Part shown: positions 1-13,552 of the stretch, piece by piece | Position numbering within the stretch: position 1 is the first letter of the stretch | Layout: every line of letters starts with the position of its first letter | Origin: Symsagittifera roscoffensis | Lineage: Eukaryota; Xenacoelomorpha; Acoela; Convolutidae | Assembly: GCF_963678635.1 (NCBI RefSeq) | Contig: NC_087066.1 | Coordinates: 26,379,453-26,443,452, forward strand | Direction of reading: 5' to 3' | Length of the DNA stretch: 64,000 nt | Translations under genes and position numbers: made by a program | The notes under the pieces: model-generated | Databases searched by the model: none | What the model was told of the DNA's origin: nothing | The model's input: only the letters and a program-made list of their open reading frames with translations

Positions 1-1198
1 GTTGAACAGCTTTTTTTTGGCACTATTGTACCCCTTCGCTGTGCTGAAGCACAATACTGCTTCCGAAAAACAAAAAAAAGGTTAAACAGTGCTTGAAATC
101 GTCAAAAGTTGGCATTTCTGAACAGCATTCTTTTCGGCGCTGTTGTACTAACGCTGAACAGTGCCGAAGTACAACATTGCCGCCAAAAAAAAAGAATTTT
201 CAACAGTGCCAATAATCATCAAAAGTTGGCACTAATGAACAACCTTTGTATCGGCACTGTAGTACTAGCCATCAACAGCGCCGAAGTACACCATTGCCGC
301 CAAAAAATAAAAACAACTTTCAACTGTGCCAATAATCATCAAAAATTGGCACTAATGAACAACCTTTGGTTCGGCACTGTAGTACCAACCACCACTAGCG
401 CCAAGTACTATCTTGACGCCGGAAAATAAAAAAAAATTAAGCATTGCCCAAAAATCATCGAAAGTTGGCAATGTTGAATAGCATTTTTTCGGCACTGATG
501 TACTAGCCATCAACAGCGCCGAAGTACAACATTGCCGCCTGAAAAAAATAAAATGATCAGCAGTGCCGAAAAATTATCAAAAGTTGGCAATGTTGAATAG
601 CATTATTTTCGGCACTGATGCACTAACTCTCAACAGTGCCGAAGTACAACACTGCCGCCGCAAAAGAAAACCATTTTCAACAGTGCCAATAATGATCAAG
701 AGTTGGCACTTATGAACAACCTTTGTATCGGCACTGGAGTACTAGCCATCAACAGCGCCGAAAAACACCATTGCCGCCGTATAAAAGATAACGTTGAGCA
801 GTGCCCAAAAATTATCACAAGTTTTCATTGTTGAATAGCATTCTTTTCGGCACCGATGTACTAGCACTCATAAGCCGAACTACAACATTGCCGCCGAAAA
901 AAAAACGATTTCCAACAGTGCCACTAACCATCAAACTTTGACACTAATGAAAAACTTTTGTTTCGGCACTGTAGTACCAGCCATCAACAGCGCCGAGTAC
1001 AACCTTGACGCCGGAAAATAAAAAAAATTAAGCAGTGCCCGAAAATCATCAAAAGTTGGCATTGTTGAATAGCATTTTTTCGGCTGTGATGTACTAGCCA
1101 TCAACAGCGCCGAAGTACAACATTGCCGCCTGAAAATAACAAAATGATCTGCAGTGCCGAAAAATTATCAAAAGTTGGCATTGTTGAAAAGCATTCTT

Positions 1199-1234
1199 TT
1201 CGGCACTGATGTACTAACTCTCAACAGTGCCGAA
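1199..1234 (+). other. Stem 2: inverted repeat of the monomer
   Basis: TTCGGCACTG (1,199-1,208) and CAGTGCCGAA (1,225-1,234) are perfect 10-bp arms around a 16-nt loop containing GTACTAAC. This is one of the cleanest copies. In the other main subtypes one arm has GCG where its partner has GTG, so the pair becomes G-U in RNA of one strand and A-C in RNA of the other. A GTAC follows the right arm and another sits in the loop. Confidence 0.85.
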
Positions 1235-1428
1235 GTACAACACTGCCGCCGCAAAAGAAAACCATTTTCAACAGTGCCAATAATGATCAAGAATTGGCAC
1301 TTATGAACAACCTTTGTTTCCGCACTGTAGTACTAGCCATCAAAAGCGCCGAAGTACAACATTGCCGCCGGAATACAAAAAAGCTCAACAGTGCCGAAAA
1401 GCATCAAACGTTGGCATTGTTGAACAGC

Positions 1429-1436
1429 TTTTCACA
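1429..1436 (+). other. Deletion scar of ~35 bp in a monomer
   Basis: Here AACAGCTTTT joins directly to CACAATACTGCTTCC. Elsewhere these are separated by about 35 bp holding the TTGGCACTATTGTACCCC segment. The identical scar, including the following CAAAAACAAAAAAGG, is present again near 18,350. Confidence 0.7.
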
Positions 1437-3350
1437 ATACTGCTTCCAAAAACAAAAAAGGTTAAACAGTGCTTGAAATCATCAAAAGTTGGCATTTTTG
1501 AACAGCATTCTTTTCGGCGCTGTTGTACTAACGCTCAACAGTGCCGAAGTACAACATTGCCACCAAAAAATAAAAGAACTTTCAACAGTGCCAATAATCA
1601 TCAAAAATTGGCACTAATGAACAACCTTTGTATCGGCACTGGAGTACTAGCCATCAACAGCGCCGAAAAACACCATTGCCGCCGTATAAAAGATAACGTT
1701 GAGCAGTGCCCAAAAATTATCACAAGTTTTCATTGTTGAATAGCATTCTTTTCGGCACCGATGTACTAGCACTCATAAGCTGAACTACAACAATGCCGCC
1801 GAAAAAAAACTATTTCCAACAGTGCCACTAATCATCAAATTTTGACACTAATGAAAAACCTTTGTTTTGGCACTGTAGTACCAGCCATCAACAGCGCCGA
1901 GTACAACCTTGACGCCTGAAAAAAAAAAAAAATTAAGCAGTGCCCAAAGATCATCAAAAGTTGGCATTGTTGAATACCATTTTTTCGGCACTGATGTACC
2001 TGCCATCAACAGCGCCGAAGTACAACATTGCAGCCTGAAAATATTAAAATGATATGCAGTGCCGAAAAATTATCAAAAGTTGGCATTGTTGAATAGCAAT
2101 CTTTTCGGCACTGATGTACTAACTCTCAACAGTGCCGAAATACAACACTGCGGCCGCAAAAGAAAACCATTTTCATTAGTGCCAATAATGATCAAGAATT
2201 GGCATTTATGATCAACCTTCGTTTCCGCACTGTAGTACTAGCCATCAAAAGCGCCGAAGTACAACATTGCCGCCGGAATACAAAAAAGCTCAACAGTGCC
2301 GAAAAGTATCAAACGTTGCATTGTTGAACAGCTTTTTTTTGGCACTATTGTACCCCTCCGCTGTGCTGAAGCACAATACTGCTTCCGAAAAACAAAAAAA
2401 AGGTTAAACAGTGCTTGAAATCGTCAAAAGTTGGCATTTCTGAACAGCATTCTTTTCGGCGCTGTTGTACTAACGCTGAACAGTGCCGAAGTACAACATT
2501 GCCGCCAAAAAAAAAAGAATTTTCAACAGTGCCAATAATCATCAAAAGTTGGCACTAATGAACAACCTTTGTATCGGCACTGTAGTACTAGCCATCAACA
2601 GCGCCGAAGTACACCATTGCCGCCAAAAAATAAAAACAACTTTCAACTGTGCCAATAATCATCAAAAATTGGCACTAATGAACAACCTTTGGTTCGGCAC
2701 TGTAGTACCAACCACCACTAGCGCCAAGTACTATCTTGACGCCGGAAAATAAAAAAAAATTAAGCAGTGCCCAAAAATCATCGAAAGTTGGCAATGTTGA
2801 ATAGCATTTTTTCGGCACTGATGTACTAGCCATCAACAGCGCCGAAGTACAACATTGCCGCCTGAAAATAATAAAATGATCAGCAGTGCCGAAAAATTAT
2901 CAAAAGTTGGCAATGTTGAATAGCATTCTTTTCGGCACTGATGCACTAACTCTCAACAGTGCCGAAGTACAACACTGCCGCCGCAAAAGAAAACCATTTT
3001 CAACAGTGCCAATAAAGATCAAGAGTTGGCACTTATGAACAACCTTTGTTTCCGCACTGTAGTACTAGCCATCAAAAGCGCCGAAGTACAACATTGACAC
3101 CGGAATACAAAAAAGCTCAACAGTGCCGAAAAGCATCAAACGTTGGCATTGTTGAACAGCTTTTTTTGGCACTATTGTACCCCTCAACTGAGCTGAAGCA
3201 CAATACTGCTTCCGAAAAAGAATAAAAAGGTTAAACAGTGCTTGAAATCATCAAAAATTGGCATTTTTGAACAGAAATCTATCGGCGCTGTTGTACTAAT
3301 GCTCAACAGTGCCGAAGTACAACATTGCCGCCAAAAAATAAAAGAATTTT

Positions 3351-3469
3351 CAACAGTGCCAATAATCATCAAAAATTGGCACTAATGAACAACCTTTGTT
3401 TCGGAACTGTAGTACTAGCCATCAACAGCGCCGAACAACACCATTGCCGCCAAAAAATAAAACAACTTT
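3351..3469 (+). repeat. Reference forward monomer (119 bp)
   Basis: A representative unit counted from CAACAGTGCC at 3,351 to the same anchor (CAACTGTGCC) at 3,470, giving 119 bp. In order it holds stem 1 (3,355-3,383), a GAACAACCTTTGTTTCGG segment, a weaker stem 2 region around the GTAGTACTAGCC loop, CAGCGCCGAA, ATTGCCGCC and an A-rich linker. Other units vary from about 114 to 120 bp, mainly through the length of the A-run in the linker. Confidence 0.9.
3355..3383 (+). other. Stem 1: inverted repeat of the monomer
   Basis: AGTGCCAAT (3,355-3,363) and ATTGGCACT (3,375-3,383) are perfect 9-bp inverted arms around an 11-nt A-rich loop. The same element, often exact, recurs roughly every 118 bp through the array. 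A common subtype pairs less well (AGTGCCGAA upstream of TTGGCATTG). As DNA it could extrude as a small cruciform. As RNA of either strand it would form a hairpin. Confidence 0.85.
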
Positions 3470-4859
3470 CAACTGTGCCAATAATCATCAAAATTGGCAC
3501 TAATGAACAACCACTGTTTCGGCACTGTGGTACCAACCACCACTAGCGCCAAGTACAACCATGACGCCGGAAAGTAATAAAAAAATAAGCAGTGCCCAAA
3601 ATTCATCAAAAATGGCATTGTTGAATAATTGTTTTCTTGGCATTGTTTTTTCGGCACTGATGTACTAGCCATCAACAGCGCCCAAGTACAACATTGCCGT
3701 CGGAAAATAAGAAAATAATCAGCAGTGCCGAAAAATTCCCAAAAGTTGGCACTGTTGAATAGCAATCTTTTCGTCACTGATGTACTAACCTTCAACAGTG
3801 CCGAAGTACAACACTGCCTCCGCAAAAGAAAACCATTTTCAACAGTGCCAATCATCATCATGAATTGGCACTAATGAACAACCTTTGTTTCCGCACTGTA
3901 GTACTAGCCATCAAAAGCGCTAAAGTACAACATTGCCGCCGAAAAACGAAAAAAGCTCAACAGTGCCGAAAAGCATCCTGAATTGGCACTTTTGAACAGC
4001 TTTTTTTGGCACTATTGTACCCCTCAACAGTGCTGAAGCACAATACCGTCTCCGAAAAAAAAGAAGAATGTTAAACAGTGCCGGAACTCATCAAAAGTTG
4101 GCACTGTTGAACAGCATTCTTTTCGGCGCTGTTGTACTAACCCTCAACAGTGCCGAAGTACAACATTGCCGCCAAAAAATAAAACAACTTCAACTGTGCC
4201 AATTATCATCAAAAATTAGCACTAATGAACAACCTTTGTTTCGGCACTGTAGTACCAATCACCACTAGCGCAAAGTACAACCTTGACGCCGGAAGAACAA
4301 ATTAATTAGTGCCCAAAAATCATCAAAAGTGGGCATTGTTTATTAGCAAATTTTTGGCACTGATGTACTAGTCATCAACAGCGCCGAAGTACATCATTGC
4401 CGCCTGAAAATAATAAAATGATCAGCAGTGCCGAAAAATTATCAAAAGTTGACATTGATGAATAACCTTCTTTTCGGCACTGATGTACTAACTCTCAACA
4501 GTGCCGAAGTACAACACTGCCGCCGCAAAAGAAAACCATTTTCAACAGTGCCAATAATCATCAAGAATTGGCACTAATGAACAACCTTTGTTTCCGCACT
4601 TTAGTACTAGCCATCAAAGTGCCGAAGTACAACATTGCCTTCGGAAAACGAAAAAAGCTCAACAGTACCGAAAAGAATCAAAAATTGGCACTGTTGAACA
4701 GCTTTTTTGGCACTATTGTACCCCTCAACAGTACTGAAGCACAATAACGTCTCCGAAAAAAAGAAGATTGTTAAACAGTGCCGGAAATCATCAAAAGTTG
4801 GCACTGTTGAACAGCATCCTTTTCGGCGCTGTTGTACTAACCTCAACAGTGCCGAAGTA

Positions 4860-7660
4860 CAACATTGCCCGAAAAAAAATAAAACAACTTTCAACTGTGC
4901 CAATAATCATCAAAAATTGGCACTAATGAACAACCTTTTTTCGGCACTGTAGTACCAGCCACTAGCGCCAAGCACAACCTTGACGCCGGAAAATAAAAAA
5001 AATAAGCAGTGCCCAAAAATCATTAAAATTTGGCATTGTTGAATAGCATTTTTTCGGCACTGATGTACTAGCCATCAACAGCGCCGAAGTACAACATTGC
5101 CGCCTGAAATTAATAAAATGATCAGCAGTGCCAAAAAATTATAAAAAGTTGGCATTGTTGAAAAGCATTCTTTTCGGCACTCTTGTACTAATTCTTAGCA
5201 GTGCCGAAGTATAACACTGCCGCTCCAATAGAAAACCACTTTCAACGGTGCCAACAATTATCAAGAATTGGCAATTATGAATAACCTTTGTTTCTGCAAT
5301 GTAGTACTAGCCATCAAAAGCGCCGAAGTACAACATTGCCGCCGGAATACCAAAAAGCTCAACAGTGCCGAAAAGCATCAAACCTTGGCATTGTTGAACA
5401 GTTTTTTTGGCACTATTGTACCCCTCAACTGTGCTGAAGCACAATACTGCTTCCGAAAAACAAAAAAAAGGTTAAACAGTGCTTGAAATCATCAAAAGTT
5501 GGCATTTTTGAACAGCATTCTTTTCGGCGCTGTTGTACTAACGCTCAACAAGGCCCAAGTACAACATTGCCGCCAAAAAACAAATGAATTTTCAACAGTG
5601 CCAATAATCATCAAATTTTGGCATTAATGAACAACCTTTGTATCGGCACTGTAGTACTAGCCATCAACAGCGCCGAAGTACACCATTGCCGCCAAAAAAC
5701 AAAACAACTTTCAACTGTGCCAAAAATCTTCAAAAATTGGCACTAATGAACAACCTTTGTTTCGGCACTGTAGTACCAACCACCACTAGCGCTAAGTACA
5801 AACTTGACTCCTCAACAGTGCTGAAGCACAATACCGTCTCCGAAAAAAAGAAGATTGTTAAACAGTGCCGGAAACCATCAAAAGTTGGCACTGTTAAACA
5901 GCTTTTTTTCGGCGCTGTTGTACTAACCCTCAACAGTGCCGAAGTACAACATTGCCGCCAAAAAATAAAACAGATTTCAACTGTGCCAATAATCATCAAA
6001 AATTGGCACTAATGAACAATTTTTGTTTCGGCACTGTAGTACCAACCGCCACTAGCGCCAAGTACAACTTTGACGCCGGAAAATAAAAAAATTGAGCAGT
6101 GCCAATAAGCATCAAAAGTTGGCTTTGTTGAATAGCATTTTTTCGGCACTGATGTACTAGCCATCAACCGCGCCAAAGTACAACATTGCCCCCTGAAAAT
6201 AATAAAATGATCAGCAGTGCCGAAAACTTCTCAAAAATTGGCGTTGGTGAATAGCATTTTATTCGGCACTGATATACTAACGCTCAACAGTGCTGAAGTA
6301 CAACATTGCCCGAAAAAAATAAAACAACTTTCAACTGTGCCAATAATCATCAAAAATTGGCACTAATGAACAACCTTTTTTCGGCACTGTAGTACCAGCC
6401 ACTAGCGCCAAGCACAACCTTGACGCCGGAAAATAAAAAAAAATAAGCAGTGCCCAAAAATCATTAAAATTTGGCATTGTTGAATAGCATTTTTTCGGCA
6501 CTGATGTACTAGCCATCAACAGCGCCGAAGTACAACATTGCCGCCTGAAAATAATAAAATGATCAGCAGTGCCAAAAAATTATAAAAAGTTGGCATTGTT
6601 GAAAAGCATTCTTTTCGGCACTCTTGTACTAATTCTTAGCAGTGCCGAAGTATAACACTGCCGCTCCAATAGAAAACCACTTTCAACGAAGCCAACAATT
6701 ATCAAGAATTGGCAATTATGAACAACCTTTGTTTCTGCAATGTAGTACTAGCCATCAAAAGCGCCGAAGTACAACATTGCCGCCGGAATACCAAAAAGCT
6801 CAACAGTGCCGAAAAGCATCAAACCTTGGCATTGTTGAACAGTTTTTTTGGCACTATTGTACCCCTCAACTGTGCTGAAGCACAATACTGCTTCCGAAAA
6901 ACAAAAAAAGGTTAAACAGTGCTTGAAATCATCAAAAGTTGGCATTTTTGAACAGCATTCTTTTCGGCGCTGTTGTACTAACGCTCAACAAGGCCGAAGT
7001 ACAACATTGCCGCCAAAAAACAAATGAATTTTCAACAGTGCCAATAATCATCAAACTTTGGCATTAATGAACAACCTTTGTATCGGCACTGTAGTACTAG
7101 CCATCAACAGCGCCGAAGTACACCATTGCCGCCAAAAAACAAAACAACTTTCAACTGTGCCAAAAATCTTCAAAAATTGGCACTAATGAACAACCTTTGT
7201 TTCGGCACTGTAGTACCAACCACCACTAGCGCCAAGTACAAACTTGACTCCTCAACAGTGCTGAAGCACAATACCGTCTCCGAAAAAAAGAAGATTGTTA
7301 AACAGTGCCGGAAACCATCAAAAGTTGGCACTGTTGAACAGCTTTTTTTTCGGCGCTGTTCTACTAACCCTCAACAGTGCCGAAGTACAACATTGCCGCC
7401 AAAAAATAAAACAGATTTCAACTGTGCCAATAATCATCAAAAATTGGCACTAATGAACAATTTTTGTTTCGGCACTGTAGTACCAACCACCACTAGCGCC
7501 AAGTACAACTTTGACGCCGAAAAATAAAAAAATTGAGCAGTGCCAATAAGCATCAAAAGTTGGCTTTGTTGAATAGCATTTTTTCGGCACTGATGTACTA
7601 GCCATCAACCGCGCCAAAGTACAACATTGCCGCCTGAAAATAATAAAATGATCAGCAGTG
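4860..7660 (+). repeat. 1,441-bp tandem duplication
   Basis: About 4,860-6,300 and 6,301-7,660 are near-identical at an offset of about 1,440-1,442 bp. They share rare variants found nowhere else in the window by eye, for example CACTCTTGTACTAATTCTTAG at 5,178 and 6,618, the GAAGTATAACACTGCCGCTCC run after it, and ATTGAGCAGTGCCAATAAGC near 6,092 and 7,531. The unit holds about 12 monomers. High identity implies a recent event. Confidence 0.85.
5112..5117 (+). promoter_or_regulatory. Example AATAAA in a monomer linker
   Basis: The linker subtype TTAATAAAATGATCAGCAG carries the canonical poly(A) signal hexamer AATAAA on the forward strand. The same or similar linkers recur in many forward monomers (also AATAAA inside AAAAAATAAAAG linkers). 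The match is exact. Use as a cleavage signal is unproven and A-rich linkers would produce it by chance. It is listed because it is dense and strand-biased. Confidence 0.3.
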
Positions 7661-7999
7661 CCCGAAAATTATCAAAAATTGTCATTGTTGAATAGCATTC
7701 TTTTCGGCACCGATGTACTAGCACTCATCAGCCGAAGTACAACATTGCCGCCGAAAAAAAAACTATTTCCAACAGTGCCAATAATCATCAAACTTTGACA
7801 TAATGAAACACCTTTGTTTCGGCACTGTAGTACCAGCCATCAACAGCGCCGAGTACAACCTTGATGCCTGAAAATAAAAAAAATTAGGCAGTGCCCAAAA
7901 ATCATCAAAAGTTGGCATTGTTGAATAGCATTTTTTCGAGGTTGATGTACTAGCCATCAACAGCGCCGAATTACAACATTGCCGCCTGAAATTAATAAA

Positions 8000-9760
8000 A
8001 TGATCTGCAGTGCCGAAAAATTATCAACAGTTGGCATTGTTGAATAGCATTCTTTTCGATACTGATGTACTAACTCTCAACAGTGCCGAATTACAACACT
8101 GCCGACGAAAAAAAACTATTTTCAACAGTGCCACTAATCATCAAACTTTGACACTAATGAAAAACCTTTGTTTCGGCACTGTAGAGCCAGCCATCAATAG
8201 CGCCGAGTACAATCTTGACGCCGGAAAATAAAAAAATAAAAGCAGTGCACAAAAATCATCAAAAGTTGGCATCGTTGAATAGCATTTTTCCGGCACTGAT
8301 GTACTAGCCATCAACAGCGCCGAAGTACAACATTGCCGCCTGCAAATAATAAAATGATCAGCAGTGCCGAAAAATTATTAAAAGTTGGCATTGTTGAATA
8401 GCAATCTTTTCGGCACTGATGTAAAACTCTCAACAGTGCCGAATTACAACACTGCCGCCGAAAAAAAACTATTTTCAACAGTGCCACTAATCATCAAACT
8501 TTGACACTAATGAAAAACCTTTGTTTCGGCACTGTAGAGCCAGCCATCAATAGCGCCGAGTACAACCTTGACGCCGGAAAATAAAAAAAATAAAAGCAGT
8601 GCACAAAAATCATCAAAAGTTAGCATTGTTGAAAAGCATTTTTTCGGCACTGATGTACTAGCCATCAACAGCGCCGAAGTACAACATTGCCGCCTGCAAA
8701 TAATAAAATGATCAGCAGTGCCGAAAAATTATTAAAAGTTGGCATTGTTGAATAGCAATCTTTTCGGCACTGATGTAAAACTCTCAACAGTGCCGAATTA
8801 CAACACTGCCGCCGAAAAAAAACTATTTTCAACAGTGCCACTAAACATCAAGAGTTGGCAATAATGAACAACCTTTGTTTTTGCACTGTAGTACTAGCCA
8901 TCAAAAGCGCCGAAGTACAACATTGCCACCGGAAAACGAAAAAAGCTCAACAGTGCCAAAAAGCATCAAAAATTGGCACTGTTGAACAGGTTTTTTTGGC
9001 ATTATTGTACCCCTCAACAGTGCTGAAGCACAATACCGTCTCCGAAAAAAAAAGAAAATTGTTAAACAGTACCGTAAATCATCAAAAGTTGGCATTGTTG
9101 AATAGCATTTTTTCGGCACTGATGTACTAGCCATCAACAGCGCCGAAGTACAACATTGCCGCCTGCAAATAATAAAATGACCAGCAGTGCCAAAAAATTA
9201 TCAAAAGTTGGCATTGTTGAATAGCATTCTTTTCGGCACTGATGTACTAACTCTCAACAGTGCCGAATTACAACACTGCCGCCGAAAAAAAACTATTTTC
9301 AACAGTGCCACTAATCATCAAACTTTGACACTAATGAAAAACCTTTGTTTCGGCACTGTAGTACCAGCCATCTACAGCGCCGAGTACAACCTTGACGCCA
9401 GAAATTAAAAAAAATAAAAGCAGTGCACAAAAATCATCAAAAGTTGGCATTGTTGAATAGCATTTTTTCGGCACTGATGTACTAGCCATCAACAGCGCCG
9501 AAGTACAACATTGCCGCCTGCAAATAATAAAATGACCAGCAGTGCCAAAAAATTATCAAAAGTTGGCATTGTTGAATAGCATTCTTTTCGGCACTGATGT
9601 ACTAAGTCTCAACAGTGCCGAATTACAACACTGCCGCCGAAAAAAAACTATTTTCAACAGTGCCACTTATCATCAAACTTTGACACTAATGAAAAACCTT
9701 TGTTTCGGCACTGTAGAGCCAGCCATCAATAGCGCCGAGTACAACCTTGACGCCGGAAAA
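8000..9760 (+). repeat. 355-bp three-monomer HOR
   Basis: Units starting at the GATCAGCAG/GACCAGCAG anchor fall near 8,000, 8,355, 8,709, 9,178 and 9,533. That gives spacings of about 355, 354, 469 and 355. The 469-bp interval holds one extra monomer of the GCTGAAGCACAATACCGTC subtype. The unit is three monomers, in register with the 118-bp period. Confidence 0.82.
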
Positions 9761-12700
9761 TAAAACAACTTCCAACTGTGCCAATAATCATCAAAAATTG
9801 GCACTAATGAACATCTTTTGGTTCGGCACAGTAGTACCAACCACCACTAGCGTCATGTACAACCTTGACGCCGGAAAATAAAAAAAATTAAGCAGTGCCC
9901 AAAAATCATCAAAAGTTGGCATTGTTGAATAGCATTTTTTCGGCACTGATATACTAGCCATCAAAAGCGCCGAAGTACAACATTGCCGCCTGAAATTAAT
10001 AAAATGATCAGCAGTGCCGAAAACTTCTCAAAAGTTGGCGTTGGTGAATAGCATTTTTTTCGGCACTGATATACTACCGCTCAACAGTGCCGAAGTACAA
10101 CATTGTCGCCAAAAAATGAAAGAATTTTCAACAGTGCCAATAATCATTAAAAATTGGCACTAATGAACAACCTTTGTATCGGCACTGTAGTACTAGCCAT
10201 CAACAGCGCCGAAAAATACCATTGCCGCCGTAAAAAAGATAAGGTTGAGCAGTGCCTAAAAATATCAAAAGTTGTCATTGTTGAATAGCATTCTTTTCGG
10301 CACCGATGTACTAGCACTCATAAGCCGAAGTACAACATTGCCGCCGAAAAAAAACTATTTCCAACAATGCCACTAATCATCAAACTTTGACACTAATGAA
10401 AAACTTTTGTTTCGGCACTGTAGTACCAGCCATCAACAGCGCTGAGTACATCCTTGACGCCTGAAAAAAAAATTAAGCAGTGCCCAAAAATCATCAAAAG
10501 TTGGCATTGTTGAATAGCATTTTTTCGAGACTGATGTACTAGCCATCAACAGCGCCGAAGTACAACATTGACGCCTGAAATTAATAAAATGATCTGCAAT
10601 GCCGAAAAATTATCAAAAGTTGGCATTGTTGAATAGCATTCTTTTCGGCACTGATGTACTAAATCTCAACAGTGCCGAATTACAACACTGCCGCCGAAAA
10701 AAAAACTATTTTCAACAAGGCCACTAATCATCAAACTTTGACACTAATGAAAAACCTTTGTTTCGGCACTGTAGTACCAGCCATCAACAGCGCCGAGTAC
10801 AACCTTGACGCCGGAAAATAAAAAAAAAATAATCAGTGCACAAAAATCATCAAAAGTTGGCATTGTTGAATAGCATTTTTTCGGCACTGATGTACTAGCC
10901 ATCAACAGCGCCGAAGTACAACATTGCCACCTGAAACTAATAAAATGATCAGCAGTGCCGAAAACTTCTCAAAAATTGGCGTTGGTGAATAGCATTTTAT
11001 TCGGCACTGATATACTAACGCTCAACAGTGCCGAAGTACAACATTGTCGCCAAAAAATGAAAAAATTTTCAACACTGCCAATAATCATTAAAAATTGGCA
11101 CTAATGAACAACCTTTGTATCGGCACTGTAGTACTAGCCATCAGCAGCGCCGAAAATTACCATTGCCGCCGTAAAAAAGATAAGGTTGAGCAGTGCCCAA
11201 AAATTATCAAAAATTGTCATTGTTGAATAGCATTCTTTTCGGCACCGATGTACTAGCACTCATAAGCCGAAGTACATTGCCGCCGAAAAAAAAACTATTT
11301 CCAACAGTGCCACTAATCATCAAACTTTGACACTAATGAAAAACGTTTGTTTCGGCACTGTAGTACTAGCCATCAACAGCGCCGAGTACATCCTTGAAGC
11401 CTGAAAATAAAAAAAAATTAAGCAGTGCCCAAAAATCATCAAAAGTTGGCATTGTTGAATAGCATTTTTTCGAGACTGATGTACTAGCCATCAACAGCGC
11501 CGAAGTACAACATTGACGCCTGAAATTAATAAAATGATCTGCAATGCCGAAAAATTATCAAAAGTTGGCATTGTTGAAAAGCATTCTTTTCGGCACTGAT
11601 GTACTAACTCTCAACAGTGCCGAATTACAACACTCCCCCCAAAAAAAAACTATTTTCAACAAGGCCACTAATCATCAAACTTTGACACTAACGAAAAACC
11701 TATGTTTCGGCACTGTAGTACCAGCCATCAACAGCGCCGAGTACAACCTTGACGCCGGAAAACAAAAAAAAATAAGCAGTGCACAAAAATCATCAAAAGT
11801 TGTCATTGTTGAATAGCATTTTTTCGGCACTGATGTACTAGCCATCAACAGCGCCGAAGTACAACATTGCGGCCTGAAAATAATAAAATGATCAGCAGCG
11901 CCGAAAAATTATCAAAAGTTGGCGTTGGTGAATAGCATTTTATTCGGCACTGATATACTAACGCTCAACAGTGCCGAAGTACAACATTGTAGCCAAAAAA
12001 TGAAAGAATTTTCAACAGTGCCAATAATCATTAAAAATTGGCGCTAATGAACAACCTTTGTATCGGCACTGTAGTACTAGCCATCAACAGCGCCGAAAAA
12101 TACCATTGCCGCCGTAAAAAAGATAAGGTTGAGCAGTGCCCAAAAATTATCAAAAATTGTCATTGTTGAATAGCATTCTTTTCGGCACCGATGTACTAGC
12201 ACTCATAAGCCGAAGTACAACATTGCCGCCGAAAATAAACTATTTCCAACAGTGCCACTAATCATCAAACTTTGACACTAATGAAAAACGTTTGTTTCGG
12301 CACTGTAGTACTAGCCATCAACAGCGCCGAAGTACAACATTGCGGCCTGAAAATAATAAAATGATCATCAGCACCGAAAAATTATCAAAAGTTGGCGTTG
12401 GTGAATAGCATTTTATTCGGCACTGATATACTAACGCTCAACAGTGCCGAAGTACAACATTGTAGCCAAAAAATGAAAGAATTTTCAACAGTGCCAATAA
12501 TCATTAAAAATTGGCGCTAATGAACAACCTTTGTATCGGCACTGTAGTACTAGCCATCAACAGCGCCGAAAAATACCATTGCCGCCGTAAAAAAGATAAG
12601 GTTGAGCAGTGCCCAAAAATTATCAAAAATTGTCATTGTTGAATAGCATTCTTTTCGGCACCGATGTACTAGCACTCATAAGCCGAAGTACAACATTGCC

Positions 12701-13440
12701 GCCGAAAACAAACTATTTCCAACAGTGCCACTAATCATCAAACTTTGACACTAATGAAAAACGTTTGTTTCGGCACTGTAGTACTAGCCATCAACAGCGC
12801 CGAAGTACAACATTGCCGCCTGAAAATAATAAAATGATCAGCAGCGCCGAAAAATTATCAAAAGTTGGCGTTGGTGAATAGCATTTTATTCGGCACTGAT
12901 ATACTAACGCTCAACAGTGCCGAAGTACAACCGCCAAATGTCGCCAAAAAATGAAAGAATTTTCAACAGTGCCAATAATCATTAAAAATTGGCACTAATG
13001 AACAACCTTTGTATCGGCACTGTAGTACTAGCCATCAACAGCGCCGAGTACATCCTTGACGCCTGAAAATAAAAAAAAATTAAGCAGTGCCCAAAAATCA
13101 TCAAAAGTTGGCATTGTTGAATAGCATTTTTTCGAGACTGATGTACTAGCCATCAACAGCGCCGAAGTACAACATTGACGCCTGAAATTAATAAAATGAT
13201 CTGCAATGCCGAAAAATTATCAAAAGTTGGCATTGTTGAATAGCATTCTTTTCGGCACTGATGTACTAACTCTCAACAGTGCCGAATTACAACACTGCCC
13301 CCGAAAAAAAAACTGTTTTCAACAAGGCCACTAATCATCAAACTTTGACACTAATGAAAAACCTATGTTTCGGCACTGTAGTACCAGCCATCAACAGCGC
13401 CGAGTACAACCTTGACGCCGGAAAATAAAAAAAATTCAGC
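9761..13440 (+). repeat. 941/943-bp and 473-bp HOR block
   Basis: Anchored on GATCAGCAG followed by the GGCGTTGGTGAATAGC variant, units start near 10,006, 10,947, 11,890, 12,363 and 12,836. Spacings are about 941, 943, 473 and 473 bp, so an eight-monomer repeat gave rise to a four-monomer one. The shorter units carry a private TGTAGCCAAAAAATG or TGTCGCC variant. A small local insertion near 12,930-12,945 (CAACCGCCAAATGTCGCC) marks the last copy. Confidence 0.8.
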
Positions 13441-13552
13441 AGTGCCCAAAAATCATCAAAAGTTGGCATTGTTGAATAGCATTTTTTCGGCACTGATGTA
13501 CTAGCCATCAAAAGCGCCGAAGTACAACATTGCCGCCTGAAATTAATAAAAT

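Larger units (their letters stand above)
1..3043 (+). repeat. Left HOR block: 2.32-kb and 905-bp units
   Basis: Bases 1-720 recur almost unchanged at about 2,324-3,043 (offset about 2,323-2,325), including the same variant AACGCTGAACAGTGCC and the same TACTATCTTGACGCC. Inside this, 714-1,618 matches from 1,619 onward at an offset of 905. The offset grows to 942 after about 1,433, where the first copy lost about 35 bp. This shows at least two rounds of duplication of multi-monomer blocks. Confidence 0.8.
3044..4859 (+). repeat. Mixed forward monomers, no clear HOR
   Basis: About 15 forward monomers of several subtypes, all clearly the same family. I did not find a long block here that repeats in tandem. 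The subtype with CTCAACAGTGCTGAAGCACAATACCGTCTCCG appears at about 4,022-4,055 and again near 4,720-4,760. No inverted segment and no foreign sequence was seen. Confidence 0.75.

Noticed and set aside
3355-3469. CENP-B box
   Set aside because: TTTCGGCACTGTAGTAC starts like the box (TTCG) but lacks the later A and CGGG positions. No other match was seen in the monomers.
7078-7527. Plus-strand open frame of 149 codons
   Set aside because: Composed of about four satellite monomers read in shifting frames. The equivalent in the first 1,441-bp copy (5,638-6,012) ends differently after a one-base indel, which shows no selection for the frame.
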